A stretch of DNA of 64,000 nt from Celoporthe dispersa (lineage: Eukaryota; Ascomycota; Sordariomycetes; Diaporthales; Cryphonectriaceae). Positions within the stretch are counted from its first letter, which is position 1. Every line of letters begins with the position of its first letter. This document shows, one piece after another, positions 9,888 to 20,928 of this stretch. The notes beneath the pieces were generated by a model. The model worked only from the letters and a program-made list of their open reading frames with translations, was not told the DNA's origin and searched no databases. Made by a program: the position numbers and the translations under genes. Location: positions 1,438,501 to 1,502,500 of the forward strand of contig WAID01000005.1 of the NCBI GenBank assembly GCA_016584495.1. The letters run 5' to 3'.

Positions 9888-11339
9888 TCAAGCATCCTCA
9901 GATTCCTCCTCCGATGTCTCGTCTTCAGATTCATCCTCAGATTCATCCTCCTCCTCCTCTTCTTCTGTAGCATCCTCTGTCTCCTCTTCCTCCTCTTCTC
10001 CTTCTGTGGCCTCCTCTTGCTCTTCTTCTTCTTCTTCTTCTTCTTCTGCCTGGTCCGCCCCTTCCTCGTCTCCGTCCTCCAAGTTACCAGCGGCATTGGG
10101 GTCGACAGTCAGGAGGACCTCCATCAGCGTTGTCGTGTCGAGATCGTGCTGCTGTGCCTCCCAGATGAGCTGCTTCATGTCCTTGACCCATCGGCCCTTC
10201 TGGTCCTTACGCAGCTTGTCCAGCTCATCGTGCGCGATCGGCATCAGAGCAGCCTTTTGGAAATTTTTCACCAGTGCCTCGAACCAGTGCTCCCTCATAT
10301 TCCTGCCGAGCTCGCTCTTGTCCGTGACGACAGCGCTCAGGATCTGGGTCATGGCGACGACCGCGTTCCTCCGCGTCCCGAACGAGACGCGGGGCCCCTC
10401 CATCTCCCCTGAGGAGCTGCTTCTGCATCCACTTCAGGTTGTCCCGCACGTCCACCGCCTTGTTGTACCAGTAGGCCGCCCCCTTCCGCAGAGCGGTGTG
10501 AGAGTATTGGGGCACGAGATCCAAGTTTTTGAGCGGGTCATACTTGCCCGTCCAGCCCATCTCCTCCTCCGCCTTGCGCACGAGGTATGTAAAGTCCTTG
10601 TCCGGGTCCGGCACGCCCGCATCAGGCAGAGGCTTTGGCTTCTTCCCGGGCACTGTGACACCCTTAGCCCTCCGGGCGGCAGCACGCGCAGCCCGCTCCG
10701 CCCTCCCCTTCAGGACAGGCCCCTGGGCCTGGCTAGCGCATTCGGCAGTCTTGCGGGGCCGGTGGCCCAGGGGCTGAAGTCGGTAGGCGCAAAGCGCTCC
10801 GACGGCGCCTCGGGACCGCTCGTCGCGGACGTTGCAGCATTGACATCGTCGCGGGCGCTCTGGGGCAGGGTTTCCAGGCGCTCGAGCTCGAGCCGCGCAA
10901 ACCTGTCGAGCATCTGCCCGACGTCTGCGTGGGCTGCGGCGGAGTAGACCAGGATAGAGTAGAGGTCGTGAGGGGTCTGGCCCTTCGGGTCGAGGATCTC
11001 CAGAGCTTCGTGCAGAGACATGGTCATGTTCTCGGGATGGGCCATGGGGCCCCATCCTGGAGGGACGGACGCCAGAGGCCGTGGCAGTGGCGACGGCGAC
11101 GGTGGAGGCTGTGATGCATGTTGTTGCTGTTGTTGCTCTGGCTGCTGCTGCTGCTGCTGCTGAAAATGAGAATGAACATTTTCTTGTAGATGCTGCTGTG
11201 GGAGCGGCGGTTGCGAAGAGGTATGGGGATGTGAGTGAGTCGCGTCTGGAGCGTGTTGAGGATGACGAGACGACAACAACGAAGGAAAGGCTCCAGTATC
11301 TATCCGTGACCGCTTCGCTGGCCTCGGACCCGATGCCAT
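9888..11339 (-). CDS. Unrecognised fungal protein with Gln-rich N-terminus and Glu/Asp tail (two frame shifts)
   Basis: Start ATG at 11339 (MASGPRPAKRSRIDTG). The N-terminal third is Gln/His/Pro-rich with two poly-Gln runs. A conserved-looking segment follows (MTMSLHEALEILDPKGQTPHDLY...), then a basic stretch with GVTVPGKKPKPLPD, a segment with DFTYLVRKAEEEMGW and YWYNKAVDVRDNLKWMQ, then a helical region around FGTRRNAVVAMTQILSAVV, ending in about 50 residues that are almost all Glu and Asp with Ser/Thr. Reading needs two compensating single-base changes: one base short at the G run 10755-10758 and one base too many at the C run 10406-10409; start and end are in the same frame, the middle in another. 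The nuclear-type basic motif and acidic tail suggest a chromatin or transcription role, which is inference only. I do not recognise the family. Confidence 0.7.
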
Positions 11340-12243
11340 GATTCAGTTGGCGGTTACAAACACGAGGTGCTTTTGCAAAGAGATTGTCGCTGGAAGGAGA
11401 TGAAGTGGGCACTGCTCGGTCCACGCTAGGGGGCTGTTTACGCCAGCCACCGCCCACTTGCAGGTGCATGTACCGGCATGGCACATTAGCTCGGTGCCCA
11501 GACCACGGCAGCTCAGAATGCAACCTCACCTCAACCTCACATGTCAGGAAGAAGGGAGATCGCCAGTGGAAAACTAACACACCCTCTTTTTCTTTTTCTT
11601 TTCTTTTCCTTTCTTTTCCTTTCTTTTCCTTGTACCCTCGACGTCGTACCCAGCACCATATAGATAAACTATATGTCCCTGTAAGGAAAAGGATATCTGG
11701 TTGTCTTGCAGGCTTCTTTCGAGACATTCCGTCCGGGTGGTAATAACCGCCGACCATGCCTGCGATCTACCTCAGCGCAGCCCCCAGGTCCTGTCATCCG
11801 ACCAGCTCGCATCCTATGCTCACGTCGCTGACAGTCTGACGATGCATGATAAGCCATTCGTGCAAAGCAGAGAAGAACATTCTGACTAGTAGTCTACTAC
11901 TTGAATGCTTTACTTAGTGACAGAGCAGCCGAGACGGAGCGACATCGAGTGGAGCGGCCAGTCTAATATATACAGCATGCGAACAGGTGAGATCAGTCGA
12001 GACATTCAAGTCTTTTTTTTTTTTTCAAGTCAAGCTTGCTTGACAAGTGCCCAAGCTGTAGGACTAAATCGACCGCAGAACGTGGTATTTCTGCAATTAC
12101 GCTCAAGATATTGAGAATACCACGCAGATTAGCCCTATCCCACGATCCCGAGACCCAAGACAGACAGACAAGAATTTTATATAATAGAATACAAATTCCA
12201 TGCTGAATATACACGCCAAATACCACTCTCCATACCGACCCGC
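11340..12243. other. Intergenic region, no gene recognised
   Basis: Promoter side of the acidic-tail gene. Holds a pyrimidine tract with repeated CTTTTC/CTTTCC units (about 11583-11630) and a T run near 12013-12025. No coding pattern seen. Confidence 0.5.
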
Positions 12244-12534
12244 TCAACAGTTCAAGTCGCAGTCGCACCCATCACACGCGCAGCCGTCACAGAAGGCGCA
12301 GCAGCCATCGCCGTCGCATTGGTCGCAGCCGCAGCCCGGAGAGCACCAGGCCGCGTCGATGCCCCCGCCCATCCCAGCTGAGTATTCGATTGCCCTTGAC
12401 GAGTCTAATGGGTATTCCATCGCCGGTAATGCGCTTGGTTGGGTGTCGATCGATTGTGTGGGGTCTGGGCTGGATGGTCCTCCGCTGCCGAGTCCAAGGT
12501 ATTGTAGACACATCGCTCTGATGTTGTGTGACAA
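12244..12534 (-). CDS. Possible small cysteine-rich protein
   Basis: A 96-residue open frame. The first 60 residues are Ser/Pro/Asp-containing and unremarkable. The last 35 hold about twelve cysteines with Gly and Asp spacers, starting WCSPGCGCDQCDGDG and ending CDGCDCDLNC. Such a Cys density could bind metal (metallothionein-like) or form disulphides; no signal peptide is visible in the frame, so an intracellular metal-binding role would fit better than secretion, but an unseen upstream exon could supply one. The same DNA read on the other strand gives a Gln/Pro/Ser-rich frame (about 12245-12360), so the composition could also be a by-product of a GC-rich trinucleotide-like segment. No introns or family match can be shown. 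Confidence 0.4.
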   Translation of the reverse strand: MSHNIRAMCLQYLGLGSGGPSSPDPTQSIDTQPSALPAMEYPLDSSRAIEYSAGMGGGIDAAWCSPGCGCDQCDGDGCCAFCDGCACDGCDCDLNC

Positions 12535-15500
12535 GGGCGGACTGTACCGTGAATTTGCAGTACTTGATTAAATTGATTGCTTGGATATACTTTGTAAGGT
12601 CAGAAATAACAACTCGACAAAGTAAAATAGAAAAATGATGATGATCTTGATGATCTCGTCGACGTCTTGTACTTCTTAATCCGTAAACTTAGCAGCTTTT
12701 GCATGCAAATTCAAGAAAGCTGAACAAGCGATACGATACCAACGGTCCACCGACCCTCAGTATTATTGGCCTTTCTACCTCCCCTATTAATGAACAGTAA
12801 ACAGCCCGCAAGGACGTGGCGCGTGCAGAGTGTTGGGGCTTCCTTTTAGGGTAGAAGGAGTCTGCACAGCCTCATTCAAGTCGGGTTGGGTCCGACTGAG
12901 CCCCCTTAGTGAGCCCAAGGGGGAAGAAAAGGAAGGAATAAGAAAAAAAGTGTGTGATTATTAGCTATGAAACGTTACTCAAAATACAACGCTTTCATGC
13001 CGAAGATCTCATCTCGTTTAGACGCCAGCTCAGCAGAGGCTGCACCAACTCTTCTTCCTCGGGAGGCGGAGCACCACGCCAACCCCACGCTTCTCTCTCA
13101 AGGATTTTCTGCAAATTCGCCAAAGTAACCTAGCTCAATCAATTCAATAATTATTCTACGAGTCTCATCGAGACATAAGTTAAGTATTCACCTTTTGTTG
13201 GTTTACAAACCAGACGCAGATGGTACAATTCATGATGCGTCAGTAACAATACGTATTCGCATATATCGATCCATTCTTTCTTTCCATTACTAAAGATACC
13301 TCACACTGCAATATCATTGTCTTTCGATACTTGACATCAAACCGGTCTATATATGCACTTTCAGTCTGGGGGAGCAAATTCGTCTCTCTTCTCATTTCAA
13401 CCTTACAAATCAGCCGGAGTATGAGAACTCAGAATGTCTTCGACCTTTGTCCGAGGACAAAGCATTGTGGTCACATTGTGGCCATGTATGAAATATAGGA
13501 TAAGGACCTATGAGAAGATTCAACAGGATGAAGCCAGGTATAACTCTATAAGTGCTTTCTTTCCGATCCTGGTTCACAGTCTAGGCGCCCTTGAACAGCA
13601 CGACGTCTAACAGCTTCACCAATACGCGTTTCCTAAGGGTTCGCTGGCTGAGTATGTACCTCACCATTCTCAGGTCCTAGGGCAAGATATGTAGGTAAAA
13701 GTGCTGGATTGGAGCCGGACGGACGCAGCTCCTCATCAGACACCTCGGGAATCCCTTCAGGCGCGTAAATCTCTGGCCGGCAACTGCTCGCCTTTCTCCG
13801 ACGATCTTTCCTGAGCACGTGAAGCGCACCAATGATGTTTCCTAGGGGAATATCTACATCCGGAGCAAAAGAGCTCGATGGGTACCCAAATATACCTTGG
13901 AGGACCCGTAGACATCTTCCTCGCTGTAGTCAAGCCTGAATTTAGTATTCCAATGGTGTCCTCGCTTGACACTAGGCTCTGTCTCCGCGACGAACGCAAC
14001 GAGTTTGAATCTGATACTCTCTTGTATATGGATGTCTCTAGTGTCGAGCGAGATGCCGTTCGCATGTTCGATGCTGCTTCGACTTATGTCGCTAACCCTT
14101 CAAGCTCAGATGTGAATATTCTTAGACTAATGCCAGCTAGGGGACTTACAGCACTCTGGTTCGTTTGGGCCTGCGCATGGCGAGGAGTGTTATCTTCCTA
14201 ATATGAGACATGCGTTTTGGAAAAGAGGTTTGATTCGGTAGAAGATGCATACATAGACGAACGAGTACTCCGGCATCTTTGTCGCGAATTGGGAGAATCG
14301 TATGGCGTTTCGCAATGGGAGGAACGACTTCGGCTGTGGAATTTCCACGAAATCTTGTCTCCTAGGGAGTCGCCGGGTTGAAGGCTACATCGATCCTCGA
14401 GTTCGGGTCTTCTAGAGAGAGACTGGGATCAAATAAATAGTTAGGCACATATTCTGTCTTGGTGGAAAATTTGGCGGGATTAAATAGGATCTAGGGCTTC
14501 ATGTGATGTTTAATAGTTACAAGAAAAAAAAAAGATTCACTTGATATTGCTCTCTAGAGAGTGAGGAGAATCCACCTGGCTCCACAGAAGAGAACAATGC
14601 TCCCAAGATTTGAGCGTAATCTCTATGTTAAGGATCTATCCACGGATCAAGCCTCCTAGAAGCCGGTATAGTCTCAACTATCCCATCTTTAGCCCGTGAT
14701 CCCGCCAGAAGTGAGATCTCTGAGGTGTACAGTCGCCTGTCTCTTCCCTCATAGCATGACTTTACTTGACGCAGCGTTTCATCGATCGATCTGAGCCCTC
14801 AGCCTAGCTCATCTGATCCGCAATGCTCATGAAAAGACGACAGTTCCATCGGCCCAGAACAGATTCTCGCACAACAGTGTGTCATCACCTCAGATGTGCA
14901 GCTTGTGTGACCGTCGATGCGCTGAAGATCCGTTGCGATGCATGGTCACACTCGGACTCGAGACCACATGCAGCGTGAGATCCTGCAGGCCGTATCTGTC
15001 CTCATGGTATAGCCCGACTGGCTGATAGCCCTTTGGCAGTATGTGTTTCGAAGAGACGGCATTGCAGCCTCTCAGTGGCTGTATGGATACAAGGCTAGCC
15101 AGGAGAGCGTCGTCACAAGTGTCTCGGGGAGGTATCTGGGACTCGGACTTTGCGCGACGAGCAATGTGCTGAGGGCGGTGGTAATAGATTACAAAATGAC
15201 TATTTGCAAAACCGCCAGATGTCTGCGACGGGGGTTTAACATGCTGACGGCAGTGTTGATGGTTGTCTCTCAGCGTGGAAGGCATATCGAACAATAAATA
15301 ATCCTCGGACACGACTAGAAATAATAAAGTTATAGTCACGACCTCAGGGTGTGGGAGGAACGGAAATGTATCAAATATGACGATCTTGTCAAAAAAACAA
15401 GGAATTTTTGCGTAGGTCTGTTATCGTAGAAATACATCGTATGTCGAGTAAAGAGGACATTGAGCGGCAAACAAGGTGCCGGATGTAGTTGGCGAAGCGT

Positions 15501-15761
15501 AAGAGGTAAGTGCGAAAAAAGGACATGTGCATCATAGACAATTTACATCGATCATCACGAGGCCTCGATCCCTCCTGGGTCGGCCCTGCTTAGAGGTGAA
15601 GTCACGCTGGAGACAGTCATGTGTTCCCAAACCATAAGAAGCCTTGACGGTCACATAGGAGTACCCGATTTGTATGCCCGGCCACTGCTGTATTTATTTT
15701 GTGCTAATAGTAGTACAAGGTATAAGCCAGAGCTGGTAGCGAACGGTGCCCGACACATTTA
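12535..15761. other. AT-richer, gene-poor stretch
   Basis: About 3.2 kb with visibly lower GC than its neighbours, many stop codons in all frames and only short open frames. One stretch on the minus strand (13633-13861, listed separately) looks like a coding exon. No transposase, reverse transcriptase or terminal repeat is recognisable. The composition would suit an old repeat altered by RIP-type mutation, or simply a long spacer. Confidence 0.5.
13633..13861 (-). CDS. Candidate terminal exon of an unrecognised gene
   Basis: Read from an AG at about 13862, the minus strand gives a balanced protein-like sequence (IPLGNIIGALHVLRKDRRRK, then PEGIPEVSDEELRP and PTYLALGPENGEVH) ending at a stop at 13633. 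Amino-acid use is varied, unlike the Ser/Arg-rich noise nearby. Upstream exons were not found with confidence, and no family is recognised. It could be a C-terminal cytosolic tail, a relic, or chance. Confidence 0.25.
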
Positions 15762-17727
15762 CTACAACTTCATCCCGCCCAACATCTTCGCAACCCTCAT
15801 GCTCTGCCTCATGCTCAAGTCCAGCATGATCTCCTCACTGCCACCGGGAATCGCATACGCCCTGACATCTCGATACAGCCTCTCAATCTTGCCACCCTGA
15901 CCACCCCTCGAGTAGCTTAGACCGCCAAAGATCTGGCTGGCCTCTCTCGCGCAGAACTCGAACGTGACTGTGGACTGCGCCTTCAGCCCTGCGATGGGAC
16001 CACCCAGCCGCAGCATGGCCTCCGTCTCGCCCATCTTCTCGCACTGGTAGAGGAGATTCTCGAGCCAGTTATAGGACGCCTCGATCTGCCGGGCCATGTG
16101 TGCGAGCTTCAGGCGGATCACGGGGTGCTCGATGAGCTTCTTGCCGAAGGTGCGGCGCTTGTTGGCGTACTTGACCGACTCTTCGAAGCAGACACGGGAA
16201 AAGCGCAAGCACTGGATGATAATACCCACACGCTCGTGGTTAAAGTTGGTCATGATGACTGTTGGGGATGCCCGTCAGCAGGATGATCAAATAGTCAGGT
16301 GTGTTTGCTGCTGTAGGGCTTGAAACTTTACCTCTGAAACCCTGGTTCTCTTTGCCCAGCAGGTTCTCGACGGGCACCTTCACATCCTCAAAGGTGATGT
16401 ACGTGGTACCACTGGACCACACACCCTGGCAGTCCATCCTCCTGGTTGAGACACCACCATGCTCCCTCTCGATGAGCAACAAGCTCACACCATTCATGCC
16501 CTGGCCGCCAGTGCGCACCGCAGTGGTGAAGTAGTCGCACCAGATACCATTGGTGATCCACTTCTTCTCACCGTTGACGATGTAGTGCTTCCCATCCTCG
16601 CTCAGCTTAGCCTCGCACGTCAGGTTGGCGACGTCGGAGCCAGCATCCGGCTCTGTGATGGCCAGGCAGATCCTCTTGTCGCCATTGAGTATACCAGGCA
16701 GGATCCTGTCCTTCAGGCTCTTCTTGCCAAACTTGACCAGCGGCGGGCAGCCGATGCCGAAGCCTCCGATGACGTTCCAGACAAAGCCGCCCGAGCCAAC
16801 GCGGGAGATCTCGTCTGTGATCAACATCTCGTGGAACAGATCCCACTGCTCCGGCGGGACGGACTTGATCGGGTTGGTAACGTAGTTCTTCTGGTATGCA
16901 GTGCCCAAAAGACCAGCAAGGTAGCCACGTCGTCCCATCTCCTTATACACCGAAGCCGGGACCTCCTTTTTCTCGTCCCACTCAGTGACATTGGGCTCGA
17001 TCTCGTTCTCGACCCATTCGCGAACCTCGGCGCGGAGTGCGGCGTGAGACTCGTTCCAGTAGGGGGAGTGGAACTACGAGAGACAGCATCGTCAGCGACT
17101 TTGTATTTCTCCTCTCTGCGGCAAACAACAGACAGTCGCCAGCTCGTCTCGAGCTGTTGATGGCAGAAGAAGAAAGGGAGAAGGAAGGAAGAGAAAGGAA
17201 AAAAAGAACCTACACCCTGATACCAGTTCGGATCGGAAAGGGAATTTGATCTCCAAACGGCTCGAGCGCCTCGGCCTCCTCGTTGCCCTTGGGCGCGACG
17301 GGCGTCTTGGCGGGTGTCTTCTTGGGTGCGGCGACAGGCGTGGGCTCCGCGGCGGGCTTGGCCTCGACCTTGGGCTTGGAGTCGAGGCTGCCGATCTGCA
17401 GCTGGCCCTTGTACTTCTTCAGGATGCCCTCGTTGTGGTATTTCCAGAACTGCTTAGAGGCGTCTTTGCCAGCAACCCTCTGCAGGATCTTTCTTGCCAC
17501 CTGTTCCCGGAACAGACGGCGGTTAGAGAGAGGACACAGGGCGGAGTAGTCGAGAGGGCCTCGTATCTTGGATGGATGGGACGAGTGGCGGGTTCAGTCT
17601 GGTGAATCTTACCTGGATGGTCATCCTGGAACTTTGTCACGTCATAGACATCCTCATCAACGATGATCCAGAGGGAATCGGGCTTGTTATGCGACGAGAC
17701 GTCGTTTGCACTAAACGTCTTAGACAT
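15762..17727 (-). CDS. Cytochrome b5 / acyl-CoA dehydrogenase fusion protein (two frame shifts)
   Basis: Four exons: 17727-17613, 17500-17214, 17073-16332 and 16258-15762. The N-terminus is a cytochrome b5-type heme domain (WIIVDEDVYDVTKFQDDHPG and AGKDASKQFWKYHNEG, with the heme His of HPG and of KYHN). An Ala/Pro/Lys linker leads to a full acyl-CoA dehydrogenase domain with the FAD/substrate signature ITEPDAGSDVANLT, KKWITNG, the RTFGKKLIEHPVIR segment and IPGGSEEIM near the end. It oxidises fatty acyl-CoA to enoyl-CoA; the fused b5 domain probably serves electron transfer. The fusion is known in filamentous fungi. It ends in MKL, at best a weak peroxisomal signal. Two shifts are needed: one T too many at 17490-17492 and one base short near 17237-17239, which compensate each other inside exon 2. 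Confidence 0.92.
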
Positions 17728-19101
17728 GGCGGGTGATGATACTATGGTCTGTCTATTATATAATGCCGAAGGGTCTCAAGTCTGTTGTTGCCTCTGAGGC
17801 GATCAAGAAAGAAGGGAAGGAGAAAAGTAGAATGGTAAGAAGTTGTCTCTATTTTCACAATGGTAAAGGAAGGCGGGTCAAGAATATGCAGTAGATTTTA
17901 TTTGTCGATGAAGAGAGGAGGGCAGGACAAAGTCGGCTGAAAAGCAACGGGCTGTCACATGCTTATTAGGAGATGAGACCGTCAGAGACAAGGACACGAG
18001 GACAAATAATCCCTCCTGGTCCTTTTCCTGTCTTCAACACTAACGACCCACCACCCTAAAGGACCGAGCAACGATAATCTGGGGATTCGTGGGGAAAGAA
18101 GACCACCATCCACAGCCGCCTCCTTCTGGAGCCGCTCTAGCGTCTCCTGATGCACACCGAGTCTTCTTAGCCTTGCAGCATCGTAACTTTTCAGAATCCC
18201 CAAGAGGTCATGTGGTGGCTCCCAAGGGGGAAACACTGGGGGAGAAATGAGAGGTATAAGGTTTTGGCATGTGACGATGCTGCCGAATCAGTGGGCCGAA
18301 GGACCCCTTGTTACGAGCTGATGTCATGGAGACCTTTGACCAATCATCGTGGTGATGATTCCAGGCCAGGGGGGCCGCATGAGGAAGATGCCGAGGCTCT
18401 TTTTGTCACTTGGGGGAAATGAGACTGCGCTCGGCGACCGGCCGGTTTCTTTGTCACAGGGCAATGCCCGGAGGATCGCTACTGTAACCGATAGATTCTT
18501 GGACGGTCATGGCTTCCAAAATTGTCAGGTAGGAATTTCTGCTCGGAAGAAGTGTTCCATGCACTATTTACCGGAGCTGTTTTTACAGGGGCGCAAACGC
18601 GACAAGGTGGCCAGCCGCGGGAAGCGTCTGTGACGGTAATTACATATCAAGCAGACGAGAGGATGACCTGAATAAGGGTGCAGGCCGACCACAGTATAGT
18701 TGGGTGCCTGTTCTTGAGAAGATGTTCAAGTCCAGATTGTGATGTGATTAATGCCCCTGGGAGGCCATTGCAGAACCCATAACCTCTAGAGACATGCAGA
18801 GAAGGAAGTCTTCTGGGTTGCCAGATGAAAAACGGCTCTGGAAGACGCTCTCTTCCCCTTGGCTGTGTGTAGCTGTTCCGATCCAGTGATGGCGCGCAGA
18901 TCTTATACATAGAAGCGTTGTCGCGACGTTGCTTCGCCTGAATTCTTTTCCCCTTGCCTTGACCCCGATTTGCCGTGTGAACGCCGCAGAAACGCCATTG
19001 CCCTTGGGGGGACTATCCCTCGGTATCAGGGTGATAATTGTAAAGCAGCAAATGTCCAGCTGATCGTTTGAAAGAGATGGTGGGACGAGAGCGCAAGGTG
19101 A
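17728..19101. other. Intergenic region, no gene recognised
   Basis: Upstream of the acyl-CoA dehydrogenase fusion and downstream of FEN1. A minus-strand frame at 17982-18236 (starting MFPPWEPPHDLLGILKSY) has a protein-like opening but no family or splice support. Nothing else seen. Confidence 0.45.
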
Positions 19102-20463
19102 TCAGGCAGTGCCTCGGGGCTTTGCTTTCGCCTTAGCCTTCTCCTTCTTTTCGTCCTTCCGCTTTTTCTTTGCCTCCTCGTTTTTCTCTTCCAACTTTCG
19201 CTTGTGCGCCTTCTGCTCCTCCTCGGTCTTAGGAATTGGCTTGAAGAAGCCTTCCAGGCGGCTCTGCTGCGCATTCTTCAGATTCTTCTCCAGCCGCACC
19301 GCGCCTGATCGAACACGGTCCTCAGAGAACCCCTTATCGTTTACCAAGAATTGCACCAGGCCGTCAACGTCAGGCTTCTCCCACTTGAAGTCGCACATCG
19401 GGTCGTCGGCGGATCGGACGTCAGGCTCGAAGAACAAGTCGCGCGCATCGCGGTAAGGCCAATCGTCGGGTAGGGTATATTTGCCCTTCTTGTCGCTCTC
19501 AATAAATTCGACGATCTTCTCGAGGCTGCCGTGCTCGCGGATCAGCTTGAGGGCGGTGTTGGGTCCGATCTTGGGAATAGGATCGAGATAGTCGCAGCCA
19601 AGGAGAATGCAGAGATCGACAAACTGCGCGCAAGACCAAATTAGCATGTACTTCATCTCATGACAGCACAGAAAGTCTGATGTGAAAGCCTACCTGTTTG
19701 CGGTCCATGTTTAGGCCGTCTAGAACCTTATCGACGAAGATCTCCTGGATAGGCTCCTTGCGTTGCTCGCTGAAGGTAAGGTGCCGCAGGAGAATAGGAG
19801 TGTTGAAGCAGAGGGTATCCATATCCTCACTAGCTGCAGCGTAGACCTTGCCAGCCCGTGCCAGGACGGCACACTGAGCCTCAAGCCTCGGTGGGGGCGA
19901 CCAGGTATGGTACGCCCATGAGCTTCAGCAGGCGCTGACACTCGACATTATGCTCCCTTGTGACGCGAACCGTCCGTCGCGAGAATTTCTCCACGTCCTC
20001 GGCTGTGCCCGTCTCTTTGGCCTCCTCCAGGCCCTCGGTGGCCTCCCTGTTTGCGCTGGTATCGGCGGGCGAGCTCGCCAGACTTGAGTTTGGGAGGGGC
20101 GCCATCGAAGACATAGAGGGGCTTGATACCGTTGTCGATCATACGCAGCGTACGGTAGAACATACCCATCAGGTGAGAGGTAGTCTCGCCGGACTCGTTC
20201 ATGAGCTGTTGGCCATCGGATCGTACTGCGATGAGGAAGGAGTAGATACTCATGGACCTAAGAGAGGGTCAATAACAGCACAGGCTGAACCAAGCACAGC
20301 AGACGTACGCATCCTAGAAGCTATCAGCACAGACAACAGCTGACCGGCAAGAATGTGAACTCACAATAGCAACCTTGCGACCGAAATGATTCTTGATCTC
20401 GCCCTCTTTAATCGCATCGGGCGCCTCCTCCTTGATGATGGAGAAGAGCTGTTTAATACCCAT
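19102..20463 (-). CDS. fen1: Flap endonuclease 1 (FEN1/Rad27), two frame shifts
   Basis: Structure-specific nuclease that removes 5' flaps in Okazaki-fragment processing and long-patch base excision repair, acting in the nucleus on PCNA. Exons: 20463-20365 (MGIKQLFSIIKEEAP...GRKVAI), a 5-nt microexon 20309-20313 (GATGC), 20257-19694 and 19623-19102. Visible: the XPG N-terminal block with DASMSIYSFLIAVR and FDGAPPKLKSGEL, the XPG-I block VPYLVAPTEA and ASEDMD metal-binding acids, the helix-hairpin-helix LLGCDYLDPIPKIGPNTAL, the PCNA-binding box QSRLEGFF, and a Lys-rich C-terminus. Two single-base insertions break the frame: at the C run 20045-20047 (between QRKQ and EATEGLEE) and the A pair 19883-19884 (between PTEA and EAQCA). 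The microexon is required: without it the frame across the DASM motif is lost. Both introns around it are 51 nt. Confidence 0.96.
20309..20313 (-). other. fen1: 5-nt microexon of fen1
   Basis: Five bases (GATGC on the coding strand) between an AG-ending intron (20364-20314) and a GT-starting intron (20308-20258). They supply the Asp codon and two bases of the Ala codon of the invariant DAS motif at the FEN1 catalytic core. Confidence 0.88.
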
Positions 20464-20841
20464 CTTGGCGACCAAACGAAGATTCTTGTGTCTAGAAGAA
20501 CTGCTTGATCTCTGTTCTGTCGACCACGAACTCTCTGCGTTCCTTGACGAGGCTTAGAGACCAGAAGACGACGGTGCTGGTGACTGATTAATCAATTTAG
20601 TGATGTCACTAAACCTTCTCCAAAACGACGCGCCCAGGAGGAAGGCGCGACGCGCCGCGCCGCTGGATTACTTAAAGAGCAGGGGTCATTCACCTTTCAG
20701 TGGGGCTTTATCACTCCTTCGACTCCCAAGGCAAAAGGGCCCCGGCGCTGCCTAAAAAAAATCCAAAAATTTTAATCCAATCACCGATGACACAGATCCT
20801 TGAGAAAATGGAGCACCAAAACGAAGAAGCAAAGCAAAACT
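20464..20841. other. Spacer between fen1 start and tRNA-Glu
   Basis: About 380 bp that must contain the fen1 promoter and 5' UTR. An A-rich tract at about 20754-20771 lies next to the tRNA 3' side. No gene seen. Confidence 0.55.
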
Positions 20842-20928
20842 CTCCGATACGGGGAATCGAACCCCGGGCGCCGCGGGGTATCAAGTGAAGTTGAAAACGC
20901 GGAATGTTGGCCACTACACCATATCGGA
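20842..20928 (-). tRNA. trnE(UUC): tRNA-Glu (anticodon UUC) with intron
   Basis: On the minus strand the acceptor arm TCCGATA (20928-20922) pairs with TATCGGA (20849-20843), followed by discriminator G at 20842. The D-arm region TGGTGTAGTGGCCAAC, the anticodon stem CCGCG/CGCGG and the T arm CGGGG-TTCGATT-CCCCG are all present. The loop reads TT-TTC-A, giving anticodon UUC (Glu). An intron of about 15 nt (around ACTTCACTTGATACC) interrupts after position 37, the standard place for nuclear tRNA introns. A run of T follows the gene, fitting RNA polymerase III termination. The exact intron borders depend on which loop base is taken as position 38. Confidence 0.93.

Noticed and set aside
9874..10947. 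357-residue plus-strand frame rich in Ser
   Set aside because: It is the complement of the Glu/Asp tail and the middle exon of the minus-strand gene.
10225..11757. Single 510-residue frame as one protein
   Set aside because: Only its middle part is coding; the ends belong to other frames of the acidic-tail gene, whose true start is at 11339 and true end at 9888.
17982..18236. 84-residue minus-strand frame beginning MFPPWEPPHD
   Set aside because: The opening looks protein-like, but no domain, splice link or conserved pattern supports it.
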